From an uncultured Pelagibacteraceae bacterium (GTDB taxonomy: Bacteria > Pseudomonadota > Alphaproteobacteria > Pelagibacterales > Pelagibacteraceae): a stretch of DNA of 64,000 nucleotides. The notes beneath the pieces were generated by a model. The model worked only from the letters and a program-made list of their open reading frames with translations, made no database searches and had not been told where the DNA came from. The stretch lies in contig CACLSF010000002.1 in assembly GCA_902609535.1 (NCBI GenBank), positions 54,943-118,942 of the forward strand. Reading direction: 5' to 3'. Made by a program: the position numbers and the translations under genes. Below are positions 17,577-26,289 of the stretch, piece by piece. Each line of letters begins with the position of its first letter. Within the stretch, counting starts at the first letter, position 1.

Positions 17577-18334
17577 TATTTTGCGGTCCACCCACCGTCT
17601 ATTTTAATAGATGTTCCTGTTATCATAGCTGCTGCATCTGAGGCTAAAAAACAAACTGCGGTTGATACGTCACTCTCTTTAGCAGTTTTACCCATGGGAA
17701 TATTTCCTAGGGCTAATTTTCTAAAATCTTTATTTTTAAAAAATTTTTTCACCATTGGTGTTTCAACAAAAGTTGGTGCTACGGTATTTACTCTTATATT
17801 TTTTGTGGCAAGTTCCACACCCATTCCTTTGGTTAGTCCTTCTATACCAAATTTAGTCATATTATAAACGTTTCTGCCGGACATACCCACATGTCCTAGT
17901 TGCGATGACATGTTTATGATAGATCCACCTCTTTTCTTATTTTTTATCATCTTTTTTACAACTATCTGAGCAACATTAAATGCGGCTCTTAAATTTAAAT
18001 CTATCAAATAATTTAAGCTTTCTTGTTTTACTTTATCAAATGGTTCTGGAATATTAGTCCCAGCATTGTTTACCAAAATATCTATTATTTTTATTTTTTT
18101 TAATTTTTTTTTTAAATCTTGGTAATCCATTACATCACAGTTTATTTTTATTAGTTTACTTTTTACTTTTTTTATATCTTTTTCTAGTTTATCTAAATCC
18201 GAGGAAGTTCTGCTTAGTCCTATTATTGTTGCACCAGCCTCAGCCATGGCAATAGAACAAGCTCTTCCCAATCCTTTTCCAGCTCCAGTGACAAGAGCAT
18301 ACTTATTTTTAAGATTAATTTTTTTTAAATACAT
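17576..18334 (-). CDS. Short-chain dehydrogenase/reductase
   Basis: A 252-residue classical SDR. The cofactor motif is TGAGKGLGRA, NNAG is present in LVNNAGTNIPEP, and the catalytic set is serine in NMSSQLG and YNMTK. The C-terminus ITGTSIKIDGGWTAK is typical of the gluconate 5-dehydrogenase/3-oxoacyl reductase-like group. Substrate unknown. The ATG abuts the terC stop directly, so the gene is inside a minus-strand operon. Confidence 0.8.
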   Translation of the reverse strand: MYLKKINLKNKYALVTGAGKGLGRACSIAMAEAGATIIGLSRTSSDLDKLEKDIKKVKSKLIKINCDVMDYQDLKKKLKKIKIIDILVNNAGTNIPEPFDKVKQESLNYLIDLNLRAAFNVAQIVVKKMIKNKKRGGSIINMSSQLGHVGMSGRNVYNMTKFGIEGLTKGMGVELATKNIRVNTVAPTFVETPMVKKFFKNKDFRKLALGNIPMGKTAKESDVSTAVCFLASDAAAMITGTSIKIDGGWTAK

Positions 18335-18910
18335 TTAAATAAAAAGTTTTAAGTCTGTGTAAATTAATTCAACTGCAACAAACAATATAGCAAATAAACC
18401 AACCCATGCTATCCATTTATATTCTTTTATCCATTTAGAAATTAATGTTGCAGCAGTAGCCATTAAAATAATAGACAAAACAAGACCAAATATTAAAAGG
18501 AAATAATGATCTTTAGCAGCACCAGCAACACCTAGCACATTATCTAAACTCATCGTAAAGTCAGCTAGTAGAACAGTCCAAACAGCTTTCAACATTGATG
18601 AGTTATCAACTTTGATATTTTCCTCACTATCACTTGAATTTTTAATTACATCTACATAAAGTTTATACACTATGTAAAGAAGCAACAGACCGCCAATTAA
18701 TCTTAAACCTGTAATCTGTAAAAGATATGCTGTTATGAGAGTTAATAAAATTCTTAATATTACTGCTCCACCAATGCCCCAAAAAATAATTTTTTTTCTT
18801 TGTTCAGGAGGAAACTTTGAAGCAACCATTCCTATAATAATGGCATTATCTCCAGCTAAAATTAAATCTATAAATATTATTTGAAAAAAAATTGTTATTT
18901 CTTCGGTCAT
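18335..18910 (-). CDS. TerC-family membrane protein (YjbE type)
   Basis: A 191-residue TerC-family protein with about six to seven membrane segments. Conserved acidic motifs in the membrane are LILAGDNAIIIG and DFTMSLDNVLGVAGAA, which form the metal site in this family. TerC proteins export manganese, often protecting enzymes loaded at the membrane. The short length matches the YjbE/YkoY group, not the 300-residue Alx form. No manganese riboswitch is visible; its ATG overlaps the GMC gene stop (ATGA), so it depends on the upstream promoter. Confidence 0.85.
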   Translation of the reverse strand: MTEEITIFFQIIFIDLILAGDNAIIIGMVASKFPPEQRKKIIFWGIGGAVILRILLTLITAYLLQITGLRLIGGLLLLYIVYKLYVDVIKNSSDSEENIKVDNSSMLKAVWTVLLADFTMSLDNVLGVAGAAKDHYFLLIFGLVLSIILMATAATLISKWIKEYKWIAWVGLFAILFVAVELIYTDLKLFI

Positions 18911-20508
18911 CTAGCATCTTCTATTATCATATCTGCTGCTTTTTCAGCAATCATAATAGTAGGTGCATTAGTATTTCCTGAGGTTATTGATGGCATAACA
19001 GATGCATCAACAATTCTTAAATTTTCTAAGCCATGAGCGACTAATCGATCAGATACAACTGAATTTTCATCAGTTCCCATTCTACATGTACTCACAGGAT
19101 GAAAAATAGTACTACAAAATTTTCCAGCTTCTTTAGCCAATTCCTCATTATCCGTAATATGAATACCAGGTCTATATTCCTCAGGCTCATACTCTTTATA
19201 AGCTTTTGAATTCATAACAATATTTCTTGTGATTTTTAGTGCTTTACCTGCAATTTCTCTATCTTCGTCTGTAGATAAGTAATTCATCTTAATTTCTGGA
19301 GATACTCTTGTATCAGATGATTTTAATTTAATTGAACCTCTGCTAGTTGGTCTTACATTTGTTATGCTGGGCGTAAATGCCGTAAATTTATGAAGGGAAC
19401 CTTTACCTAATACGTCCGTGCTAGCTGGAGATACATGGAATTGCAAATTAGGAGTTGCTAAATGATCATCACTTTTTACAAATCCACATAAATAACTAGC
19501 CCCAACTGTTAGTGGTCCTTTTCTAAATAAGAAATATTTTAGTCCAGTCATAAACTTTTTAGTCATACTATAATAAATGTCATTTAAGCTTTCTAAATTT
19601 TTAACTTTATAAACTGGTCTTAACATTAAATGATCTGTTAAATTCATGCCCACACCAGGATGATCTTTGAGTACATTTACATTATTTTTTTTTAAAAGGT
19701 CGCCTGGACCAATACCAGAAGCTTGAAGTATATGAGGTGAGCCTATTGTGCCAGAACTTAAAATTACTTCTTTATTTGCTTTAACAGTAATTACATTCTC
19801 ACCAATCCAATAATTCACTTTGTCTGCTTTTTTATTATCAAACTCGATGTTTTTAACATGAGCATTCGTAACAACTTTTAAATTTTTTCTTTTTTTAATT
19901 GGATTGAGATAGCCTACGGCAGTACTACATCTTAGACCATTTCTTACGGTAAAAGGAAAATAACCCATTCCCTCATTGTCACCATTATTAAAATCATCAG
20001 TTCTTTTATGACCAAACTCCTCTGCTGCATCCATAAATAAATCGCATACCTTAAAAGTTCCTCTTATTTGCTGAACAGCCAAAGGTCCACCAGATCCATG
20101 AAACTCATTTTCACCAAATTGAAAATCTTCAGATTTTTTAAAGTAGGGTAGCACATCTTCCCATGACCATCCTACATTACCAAGTTGTCTCCAATAATCA
20201 AAATCGTTAGATTGACCTCTTATATAAAGCATTCCATTAATTGAGGAACTTCCTCCAAGTGTTTTACCTCTCGGGTAAACCATTTCTCTATTGTCACAAA
20301 ACTCTTCTTTTTCTGTCTGGAAGCACCAATCTGTTTTTGGGTTCAACATTGTTTTAAAATATCCACCTGGAATATGGATCCAAGGGTTACTGTCTTTACT
20401 CCCAGCCTCAATCAATAAAACTTTATGATTTGGATTAGCACTTAATCTATTTGCTAGCACACACCCAGCAGATCCAGCACCTAAAATAACATAATCAAAG
20501 TTTTCCAT
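18907..20508 (-). CDS. GMC-family FAD-dependent alcohol (choline-like) dehydrogenase
   Basis: A 533-residue glucose-methanol-choline oxidoreductase. The FAD motif GAGSAGCVLANRL opens the protein, the GMC signature is PRGKTLGGSSSINGMLYIRG, a second signature is SSGTIGSPHILQASGIG, and the catalytic histidine and asparagine regions are FHPVSTCRMG and GNTNAPTIMIAEKAADMI. The frame extends 33 codons further upstream, but the FAD motif should be near the N-terminus, so I start at ATG 20508. It oxidises a primary or secondary alcohol; choline is possible, not proven. It is divergent from the monooxygenase gene across 80 bases. Confidence 0.85.
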   Translation of the reverse strand: MENFDYVILGAGSAGCVLANRLSANPNHKVLLIEAGSKDSNPWIHIPGGYFKTMLNPKTDWCFQTEKEEFCDNREMVYPRGKTLGGSSSINGMLYIRGQSNDFDYWRQLGNVGWSWEDVLPYFKKSEDFQFGENEFHGSGGPLAVQQIRGTFKVCDLFMDAAEEFGHKRTDDFNNGDNEGMGYFPFTVRNGLRCSTAVGYLNPIKKRKNLKVVTNAHVKNIEFDNKKADKVNYWIGENVITVKANKEVILSSGTIGSPHILQASGIGPGDLLKKNNVNVLKDHPGVGMNLTDHLMLRPVYKVKNLESLNDIYYSMTKKFMTGLKYFLFRKGPLTVGASYLCGFVKSDDHLATPNLQFHVSPASTDVLGKGSLHKFTAFTPSITNVRPTSRGSIKLKSSDTRVSPEIKMNYLSTDEDREIAGKALKITRNIVMNSKAYKEYEPEEYRPGIHITDNEELAKEAGKFCSTIFHPVSTCRMGTDENSVVSDRLVAHGLENLRIVDASVMPSITSGNTNAPTIMIAEKAADMIIEDAR

Positions 20509-20588
20509 AATATTTTTATTATTAAATTTTTTTAAAAATCTTTTAACATATACTTTATAAATTAAATAATAAGATTGAGTAGTTTTAT

Positions 20589-22184
20589 ATGAAATATTTA
20601 GACGCATTAATTATAGGTGCTGGATTTTCAGGATTATATCAACTTCATTGTTTGAGAGATCAATTAAAATTAAAAACTTTGGTCTTAGAAGAAGGAGATG
20701 ATGTAGGAGGCACATGGTATTGGAATAGATACCCAGGCGCAAGATGTGACTCAGAAAGTTTTACTTATGGTTTTACTTTTTCAAAAAAAATTTTTAAAAA
20801 CTGGACTTGGAAAGAAAGATATCCAAAACAAAACGTAATTTTAAAATATCTCAAATATTTTTCAAAAGAATTTAATCTAAAAAAAAACATAGTTTTTAAA
20901 CAAAAAGTAATATCCTTAAAATATTTTGAAAAAAAAAACTTTTGGAAAATAAAAACTAATAATAAGAAAATTTATTTTGCAAAATATTTAATTTGCGCAG
21001 TTGGATCCCTTTCCTCAATTAATTTACCTGAGATAAAAGGAATAAATCAATTTAAAGGTCAACTATACCATAGTGCAAGATGGCCCAAAAAAAAAATTAA
21101 TTTTAAAAATAAAATTGTTGGACAGGTAGGAACAGGTTCAACAGGGATACAAATTGCACCTGAAATTGCCAAAAAAGCAAAAAAATTAATCTTATTTCAA
21201 AGATCTCCAAATTTTAGTATTCCAGCAAGAAATAGAAAATTATCCGCTGCAAACATCAAGAACTACAAAAAAGAATTTGATAAATTAAGAAGCTATTTAA
21301 AAAGAACACCAGGTGGGCATCCTTTTGAATTTCCAAAAAAATCGGCATTCGATTTCGACGAAGCTAAGAGAATTTTGATGTACGAAAAATCTTGGCAGTA
21401 TGGAACTTTATCCTTTAGAGCAACTTTTAATGATATAGTAAAAACCATCAAAGCAAATAAAACAGCAGTTAAGTTTATAGAAAATAAAATATACTCAACT
21501 GTCAAAAATGAAGAATATGCAAAGATACTAACTAATTTTGACCACCCATTTACTGCTAAAAGACCAACCTTAAATACAAACTATTATGAGATGTTTAATA
21601 AAAAAAATGTAAAATTAGTTGATTTAAAAGAAAACCCAATAATAAAAATTACAAAAAAAGGTATTAAGACAAAAAAAAATGAATTCAATCTGGATAACAT
21701 TATATTTGCAACAGGTTTTGATGCTTTGACAGGTTCAATCGAAAAATTAAATATAACTGGAAAAAAAGGAATTAAATTGTCTAAATATTGGAAAAGTGGA
21801 CCTAAAAGTTTTTTAGGACTTCTTGTTCCTAACTTTCCAAATTTATTTATTGTTAGTGGCCCAGGAAGTCCCTCAGTATTAACAAATGTACCAGTGCAAA
21901 TAGAACAGCATGTTGAATGGATTACCAAATGTATTAAATTTTTAGAAAATAATAAAAGACAAAGTATAGAAAGTACAAATGTAGCAGCAAATAAATGGCA
22001 AAAAGAAATTATGAACTCAGTTAAAAAAACATTATTTATGAAAGCTAAAAGCTCATGGTATAAAGGCGACAATATACCTGGCAAGTCAAAGTCTTTTTTA
22101 CCCTATCCTGGTGGAATGCCAAAATATAGAAAAGCTTGTTTAAAAGTTGAGAAGACAAATTATAAAGAATTGAAAATAATCTAA
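20589..22184 (+). CDS. Flavin monooxygenase of the Baeyer-Villiger type
   Basis: A 531-residue FAD- and NADPH-dependent monooxygenase. Two Rossmann motifs are seen (GAGFSG at about residue 10 and GQVGTGSTG), and between them the Baeyer-Villiger fingerprint FKGQLYHSARWP, which fits F-x-G-x-x-x-H-x-x-x-W-P. The early GGTWYWNRYPGARCD block is typical of cyclohexanone/phenylacetone monooxygenases. It would convert a ketone to an ester or lactone. It is divergent from a GMC alcohol dehydrogenase and its stop abuts the FKBP gene. Substrate unknown. Confidence 0.85.
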   Translation: MKYLDALIIGAGFSGLYQLHCLRDQLKLKTLVLEEGDDVGGTWYWNRYPGARCDSESFTYGFTFSKKIFKNWTWKERYPKQNVILKYLKYFSKEFNLKKNIVFKQKVISLKYFEKKNFWKIKTNNKKIYFAKYLICAVGSLSSINLPEIKGINQFKGQLYHSARWPKKKINFKNKIVGQVGTGSTGIQIAPEIAKKAKKLILFQRSPNFSIPARNRKLSAANIKNYKKEFDKLRSYLKRTPGGHPFEFPKKSAFDFDEAKRILMYEKSWQYGTLSFRATFNDIVKTIKANKTAVKFIENKIYSTVKNEEYAKILTNFDHPFTAKRPTLNTNYYEMFNKKNVKLVDLKENPIIKITKKGIKTKKNEFNLDNIIFATGFDALTGSIEKLNITGKKGIKLSKYWKSGPKSFLGLLVPNFPNLFIVSGPGSPSVLTNVPVQIEQHVEWITKCIKFLENNKRQSIESTNVAANKWQKEIMNSVKKTLFMKAKSSWYKGDNIPGKSKSFLPYPGGMPKYRKACLKVEKTNYKELKII

Positions 22185-22928
22185 ATGAATAAAATCAATT
22201 TCATATTAATTTTTTTTTTTTTGATTTGTAATGTTTTTGCAGCAGAAATAGAAATTATTGTTGATAAGCCTGGTGAAGGAAAGAAAATTATTAATCATTC
22301 ATGGGTTCAAATCGAATACACAGGTTCTTTTGTTGATGGAAACATTTTTGATACCAACGTTGGAAAAGACAGACCTTTAGTTGTTCAAATAGGTATGAAA
22401 GAAGTTATACCTGGTTTTGAAATGGGTATAGTTGGAACCAATAAAGGAACTATTAGAAAAATTAAAATACCTGCTGAACTAGCATATGGAGCAACAGGCG
22501 CTGGAAATATAATACCACCAAATTCTGATCTTATTTTTGAGTTCAAGATTATTGATGTTCTAGATCCAAATTATAATTTAATCACATCTGATGAATTAAA
22601 TAATTTATTGAAAAACAATGCAGTAGTTTTAGATATTAGAACAGAAGATCAATGGATTAAAACTGGTGTAATTAAAGAGTCGTTTCAAGAAACAGCTTTC
22701 GATAAAAATGGAAAATTTAATGTTTATCTAATGGATAGAGTAAGAGCTTTAGCTGGAGCAGAGTCTCAAAATATTGAAATTATTTTTGTTAGTCATGATG
22801 GTGAAACAGCATCAATTTTAGGCAATGCTTTTGCAGAAGATCTTGGTTTTAAAAATGTTTATGTTCTAGATGGAGGAATTAAAGCTTGGATTAGTGAGGA
22901 AAAAGCATTAGTTTCCTTCTTAAAATAA
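22185..22928 (+). CDS. Exported FKBP-type prolyl isomerase fused to a degenerate rhodanese domain
   Basis: A 247-residue fusion. Residues 1-20 are a signal peptide, about 22-125 an FKBP-type peptidyl-prolyl isomerase domain (FDTNVGKDRPLVVQIG, VIPGFEMGIVG, AYGATGAGNIIPPNSDLIFEFKI in part), and about 135-245 a rhodanese domain (VVLDIRTEDQW, VLDGGIKAW). The rhodanese active loop, normally Cys-Arg-Ser-Gly-x-Arg, reads VSHDGETAS, so the cysteine is gone (S203) and sulfur transfer is unlikely; the domain may bind partners. A periplasmic folding role is inferred. It has no spacer from the monooxygenase gene. Confidence 0.82.
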   Translation: MNKINFILIFFFLICNVFAAEIEIIVDKPGEGKKIINHSWVQIEYTGSFVDGNIFDTNVGKDRPLVVQIGMKEVIPGFEMGIVGTNKGTIRKIKIPAELAYGATGAGNIIPPNSDLIFEFKIIDVLDPNYNLITSDELNNLLKNNAVVLDIRTEDQWIKTGVIKESFQETAFDKNGKFNVYLMDRVRALAGAESQNIEIIFVSHDGETASILGNAFAEDLGFKNVYVLDGGIKAWISEEKALVSFLK

Positions 22929-22946
22929 CGTCAAATCATTTAGAAA

Positions 22947-23726
22947 ATGAAACTTAAAGATAGGGTAGCAATAGTTACAGGTGGCGGAAAAGGAATAGGA
23001 CAAGAAATTTGTCTTGGTCTTGTAAAAGAAGGTGCAAAGATTGTTATTGCAGAAATAGATATTGAAAATTCAGAAAAAGCTAAAAAAAAAATTATAGAGG
23101 CAGGCAGTGAAGCAATAATTATAAAAACTGATGTTTCAAACCAAAAGAGTATAAACGAGATGGTGGATCAAACTATCAAACACTATGGTAAAATTGATAT
23201 TTTAATAAACAACGCAGGGATTAGACATGTTAAGAAACTTTTAGATCATACAAAACAAGATTGGGATGATATGATTTCAGTAAATCTTACCGCACCTTTC
23301 CTTGCTAGTCAGGCTGTAATTCCACATATGATTAAAAATGGAAAAGGTAAAATTATTAACTTTGGATCGATAGCAAGTTTTATGGGAAGGCCAGATAGGG
23401 TAGGATATGTAGCAGCTAAAAGTGGTGTCCTAGGTTTAACAAGAGCCTTATCTGTGGATCTAACTGGAAAAAATATTAATGTAAATACAATTTGTCCAGG
23501 CTTAATATCTACCCCATTTAATCAAAAATATGCGGAAGATCCAAAACATGGTGAGGCCTGGGGAAAAGAAACTGTAGTAGGTAGATGGGGGGAGCCAAAA
23601 GATATAGTTGGAGCAGCAGTATTTTTATCAAGTGATGAATCTGATTTTATAAATGGATCTGAAATAAAAATTGATGGTGGTTGGCTCTCTTCAAAAGTTA
23701 GAAGAGGTGAATTAGATAATGAGTAA
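22947..23726 (+). CDS. Short-chain dehydrogenase/reductase
   Basis: A 259-residue classical SDR with TGGGKGIGQEI, NNAGIRHVKK, the catalytic serine in NFGSIAS and YVAAK, and a C-terminal FINGSEIKIDGGW. It would oxidise or reduce a hydroxyl/keto group with NAD(P). Its end overlaps the aldehyde dehydrogenase start by eight bases, so the two are translationally linked. Together with the next two dehydrogenases it looks like a short oxidation route; the substrate is not evident. Confidence 0.85.
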   Translation: MKLKDRVAIVTGGGKGIGQEICLGLVKEGAKIVIAEIDIENSEKAKKKIIEAGSEAIIIKTDVSNQKSINEMVDQTIKHYGKIDILINNAGIRHVKKLLDHTKQDWDDMISVNLTAPFLASQAVIPHMIKNGKGKIINFGSIASFMGRPDRVGYVAAKSGVLGLTRALSVDLTGKNINVNTICPGLISTPFNQKYAEDPKHGEAWGKETVVGRWGEPKDIVGAAVFLSSDESDFINGSEIKIDGGWLSSKVRRGELDNE

Positions 23727-25236
23727 CTTTGAAAAAAATCTTGAACAAGCGCTTATCAATGCTAAAAGATTAACGGATAAAATTTTAATCGATGGCAAAT
23801 TAATATCTGCTCAATCAAAAAATAAAATACCAGTATTAAATCCAAGCACAGGTGAGAATATCGGTTCAGCTCCTCAATGTGATAAAAATGATGTTAATAC
23901 TGCAGTAGAGTCAGCGCATAAAGCTTTTCAAAAATGGAAAAAAATACCAGCAAGGGAAAGAGGAAAAATGGTTGCTGCTGGCGCAAGAAGATTAGAAGAA
24001 AGAAAATCCGAAATTGAAACTTTATTATCATTAGATACAGGTAATGCTTTAAGAACACAGGCTATACCAGAAACCGGTGCTTCCATTGAACTTACAAATA
24101 TGTTTGCAGGTTTATCTGGAGAATTAAAAGGGGAAAATTATCCAACCAATATTCCAAATAGTATTCATTATACCACAAGAGATCCAATAGGGGTTGTTAG
24201 TGCAATTGTTCCTTGGAATGCGCCATTATTTTTAACAGTAGCAAAAATCGCTCCAGCTATTGTAGCTGGAAACAGTGTTGTTTTAAAAACTGCTGAACAA
24301 GCCCCATTTTGTGCTCTTCTTCTATCAGAGATATTTCAACAAGAACTTCCTCCTGGTGTTTTAAATGTAATTTCTGGCTATGGAGAAGAGTGTGGCGAAC
24401 CTCTGGTAACTCATGAAAAAGTGAGAAAAGTAACTTTTACAGGATCTTTTACAGTAGGAAAAATTATAGCACAAAAAGCTGCTCCTAAATTATGCCCGGT
24501 TACTTTAGAGCTTGGAGGAAAAAATCCAAATATAATAATGAGTGATGCAGATTTAGATATTGCAACTCAAGGGGTTATTGATGGTATGAGATATACTCGA
24601 CAAGGACAGGCATGTACTGCTGGTTCAAGGGTTTATATTCAGGAAAAAATTTATGACAAAGTACTGGATGGAGCTGTTGATAAATTAAGTAAATTAAAAA
24701 TGGGAAATGCTCTAGACGAAAGTTCTGATATTGGAGCAATTATTTCTGAAGAACAACTGAAAAGAACTTTGCATTATATGGATATTGCAAAAAAAAACTC
24801 TACAACCAATGTTGTGCATGGTGGTAATCAATTAACAGGTGGTGATTATAAAAACGGTTTCTTTTACGAACCTACATTAATGTCAGGTGTTCCTGTTAGT
24901 TCTCCAGTTTGTCAGGAAGAAATATTTGGACCTGTTGCTTGTGCGATACCATTTAAAACATTTGATGAAGTAATGAATAGTGCAAATGATACACCATTTG
25001 GATTATCAGCAGTATTGTGGACACAAAATTTATCCAGAGCTTTACAGTTCGTAGAGGAAATTGAGGCAGGTTTTGTTCAAGTAAATCAATGTGTAGCGCC
25101 TAGAGCAAATGTTTCATATGGTGGATTAAAAATGAGTGGCTTAGGAAAAGAATATGCATTTGACAGCATGGTTAATCATTTTACTCAAAGTAAAACGGTT
25201 TTGATTAATAGAGGAAAATCAAATATAGATAATTAA
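23719..25236 (+). CDS. NAD(P)-dependent aldehyde dehydrogenase
   Basis: A 505-residue aldehyde dehydrogenase. Key residues are in place: the oxyanion asparagine in VPWNAP (N167), glutamate E264 in LELGGKNP and the catalytic cysteine C299 in GQACTAGSR. Length and motifs fit the betaine-aldehyde/general ALDH class, which turns an aldehyde into its acid. It overlaps the upstream SDR gene and is two bases from the next dehydrogenase gene, so it is the centre of a three-gene set leading into the TRAP transporter genes. Confidence 0.88.
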   Translation: MSNFEKNLEQALINAKRLTDKILIDGKLISAQSKNKIPVLNPSTGENIGSAPQCDKNDVNTAVESAHKAFQKWKKIPARERGKMVAAGARRLEERKSEIETLLSLDTGNALRTQAIPETGASIELTNMFAGLSGELKGENYPTNIPNSIHYTTRDPIGVVSAIVPWNAPLFLTVAKIAPAIVAGNSVVLKTAEQAPFCALLLSEIFQQELPPGVLNVISGYGEECGEPLVTHEKVRKVTFTGSFTVGKIIAQKAAPKLCPVTLELGGKNPNIIMSDADLDIATQGVIDGMRYTRQGQACTAGSRVYIQEKIYDKVLDGAVDKLSKLKMGNALDESSDIGAIISEEQLKRTLHYMDIAKKNSTTNVVHGGNQLTGGDYKNGFFYEPTLMSGVPVSSPVCQEEIFGPVACAIPFKTFDEVMNSANDTPFGLSAVLWTQNLSRALQFVEEIEAGFVQVNQCVAPRANVSYGGLKMSGLGKEYAFDSMVNHFTQSKTVLINRGKSNIDN

Positions 25237-25238
25237 AA

Positions 25239-26165
25239 ATGACAGATCAAATAGCATTTATTGGTGTAGGTAACATGGGTAACCCAATGGCTGACCAATT
25301 AGTTAAGGCTGGTAAAAAAGTTAAAGCCTACGATGTCTCGCCAGAAATGATTCAAAAAGCAAAAGAAGCTAATTTAGATATTGTTGACTCATTAGACGAG
25401 GTGCTTGAAGGGGCAAATTTTGTAATCTCGATGTTGCCTGAAGGTAAACATGTAAAATCACTATTCTTAGGAGATAAAGGCATAATAGATAAAATTTCAA
25501 AGAATGCTTTAATAATTGATTGTTCAACAATTGATATTGAAACTTCATTATTACTTGGCAAGGAATCAAAAAACAGAGGAATTAAAATGATTGATGCACC
25601 TGTTACTGGAGGTGTTATGGGAGCAAGAGTTGGAAAATTAAATTTTTTAGTTGGTGGGGATGATGAAGCTGTAAATTTAGCCAGACCATTAATGGATATT
25701 ATGGGACAAAAAATTTTACATGCAGGACCACAAGGAAGTGGAGTTGGAGTAAAGATTTGTAATAATATGTCTTTAGGAATTTCAATGATAGCAGCATCAG
25801 AAGCTTTAATGTTGGCAAAAAGACTTAAGATGGATTTAAAAAAAGTTCACGAAATCATGAAGAATGCATCAGGAAATAATTGGGCATTATCAACTTATAC
25901 TCCTTTACCTAATTTAACTGATGGTGTTCCATCAAATAATAAATATCGTCCTGGTTTTTCAGCTGCAATGATGACAAAAGATCTTAAACTAGCTAATGAT
26001 GCTGCAAAATCAGTAAATGCATCAACACCATTAGGAAAACATGCCTTAGATATATTTAATGAATTTTGTGAGGGGGGTGATAGCGAAACAGATTATTCAG
26101 GTATATCTAAAAAAATAGGTGGAGATGCTTGGGACTATCCTTTTGACCCTAAGGGTAACAAATAG
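25239..26165 (+). CDS. 3-hydroxyisobutyrate dehydrogenase family protein
   Basis: A 308-residue beta-hydroxyacid dehydrogenase. The N-terminal FIGVGNMGNPMADQLVKAG binds NAD(P), DAPVTGGVMGA is the substrate-binding signature, and K172 in GVKICNNM is the catalytic lysine. Members oxidise 3-hydroxyisobutyrate, tartronate semialdehyde or similar acids. With the SDR and ALDH upstream and a TRAP carboxylate transporter downstream it suggests uptake and oxidation of a hydroxy acid, which is inference. Confidence 0.85.
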   Translation: MTDQIAFIGVGNMGNPMADQLVKAGKKVKAYDVSPEMIQKAKEANLDIVDSLDEVLEGANFVISMLPEGKHVKSLFLGDKGIIDKISKNALIIDCSTIDIETSLLLGKESKNRGIKMIDAPVTGGVMGARVGKLNFLVGGDDEAVNLARPLMDIMGQKILHAGPQGSGVGVKICNNMSLGISMIAASEALMLAKRLKMDLKKVHEIMKNASGNNWALSTYTPLPNLTDGVPSNNKYRPGFSAAMMTKDLKLANDAAKSVNASTPLGKHALDIFNEFCEGGDSETDYSGISKKIGGDAWDYPFDPKGNK

Positions 26166-26251
26166 CCACTATTAAACCTTAAGTTGTATTTATTAAGAGT
26201 GTAGCAATTAATCATTTTACATTTGACGACCAATGAGTTTTACTTCCTCAA

Positions 26252-26268
26252 TTATTAAGACTTAATAA
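26252..26268. promoter_or_regulatory. Palindromic operator candidate upstream of the TRAP binding-protein gene
   Basis: TTATTAAG-A-CTTAATAA is a perfect eight-base inverted repeat with a one-base centre, ending 21 bases before the ATG of the binding-protein gene. The same half-site TTATTAAG recurs at 26190-26197 in the same interval. The palindrome overlaps a possible promoter (TTTACT 26239-26244, 17 bases, TTAATA 26262-26267), as a repressor site would. AT richness makes chance a real alternative. Confidence 0.45.
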
Positions 26269-26289
26269 CAATAAAGAGAGGGATAAATA

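Noticed and set aside
20509..20607. Upstream 33-codon extension of the GMC oxidoreductase gene
   Set aside because: The FAD-binding motif begins within a few residues of ATG 20508, and the extension would cover the divergent promoter region and overlap the monooxygenase start.
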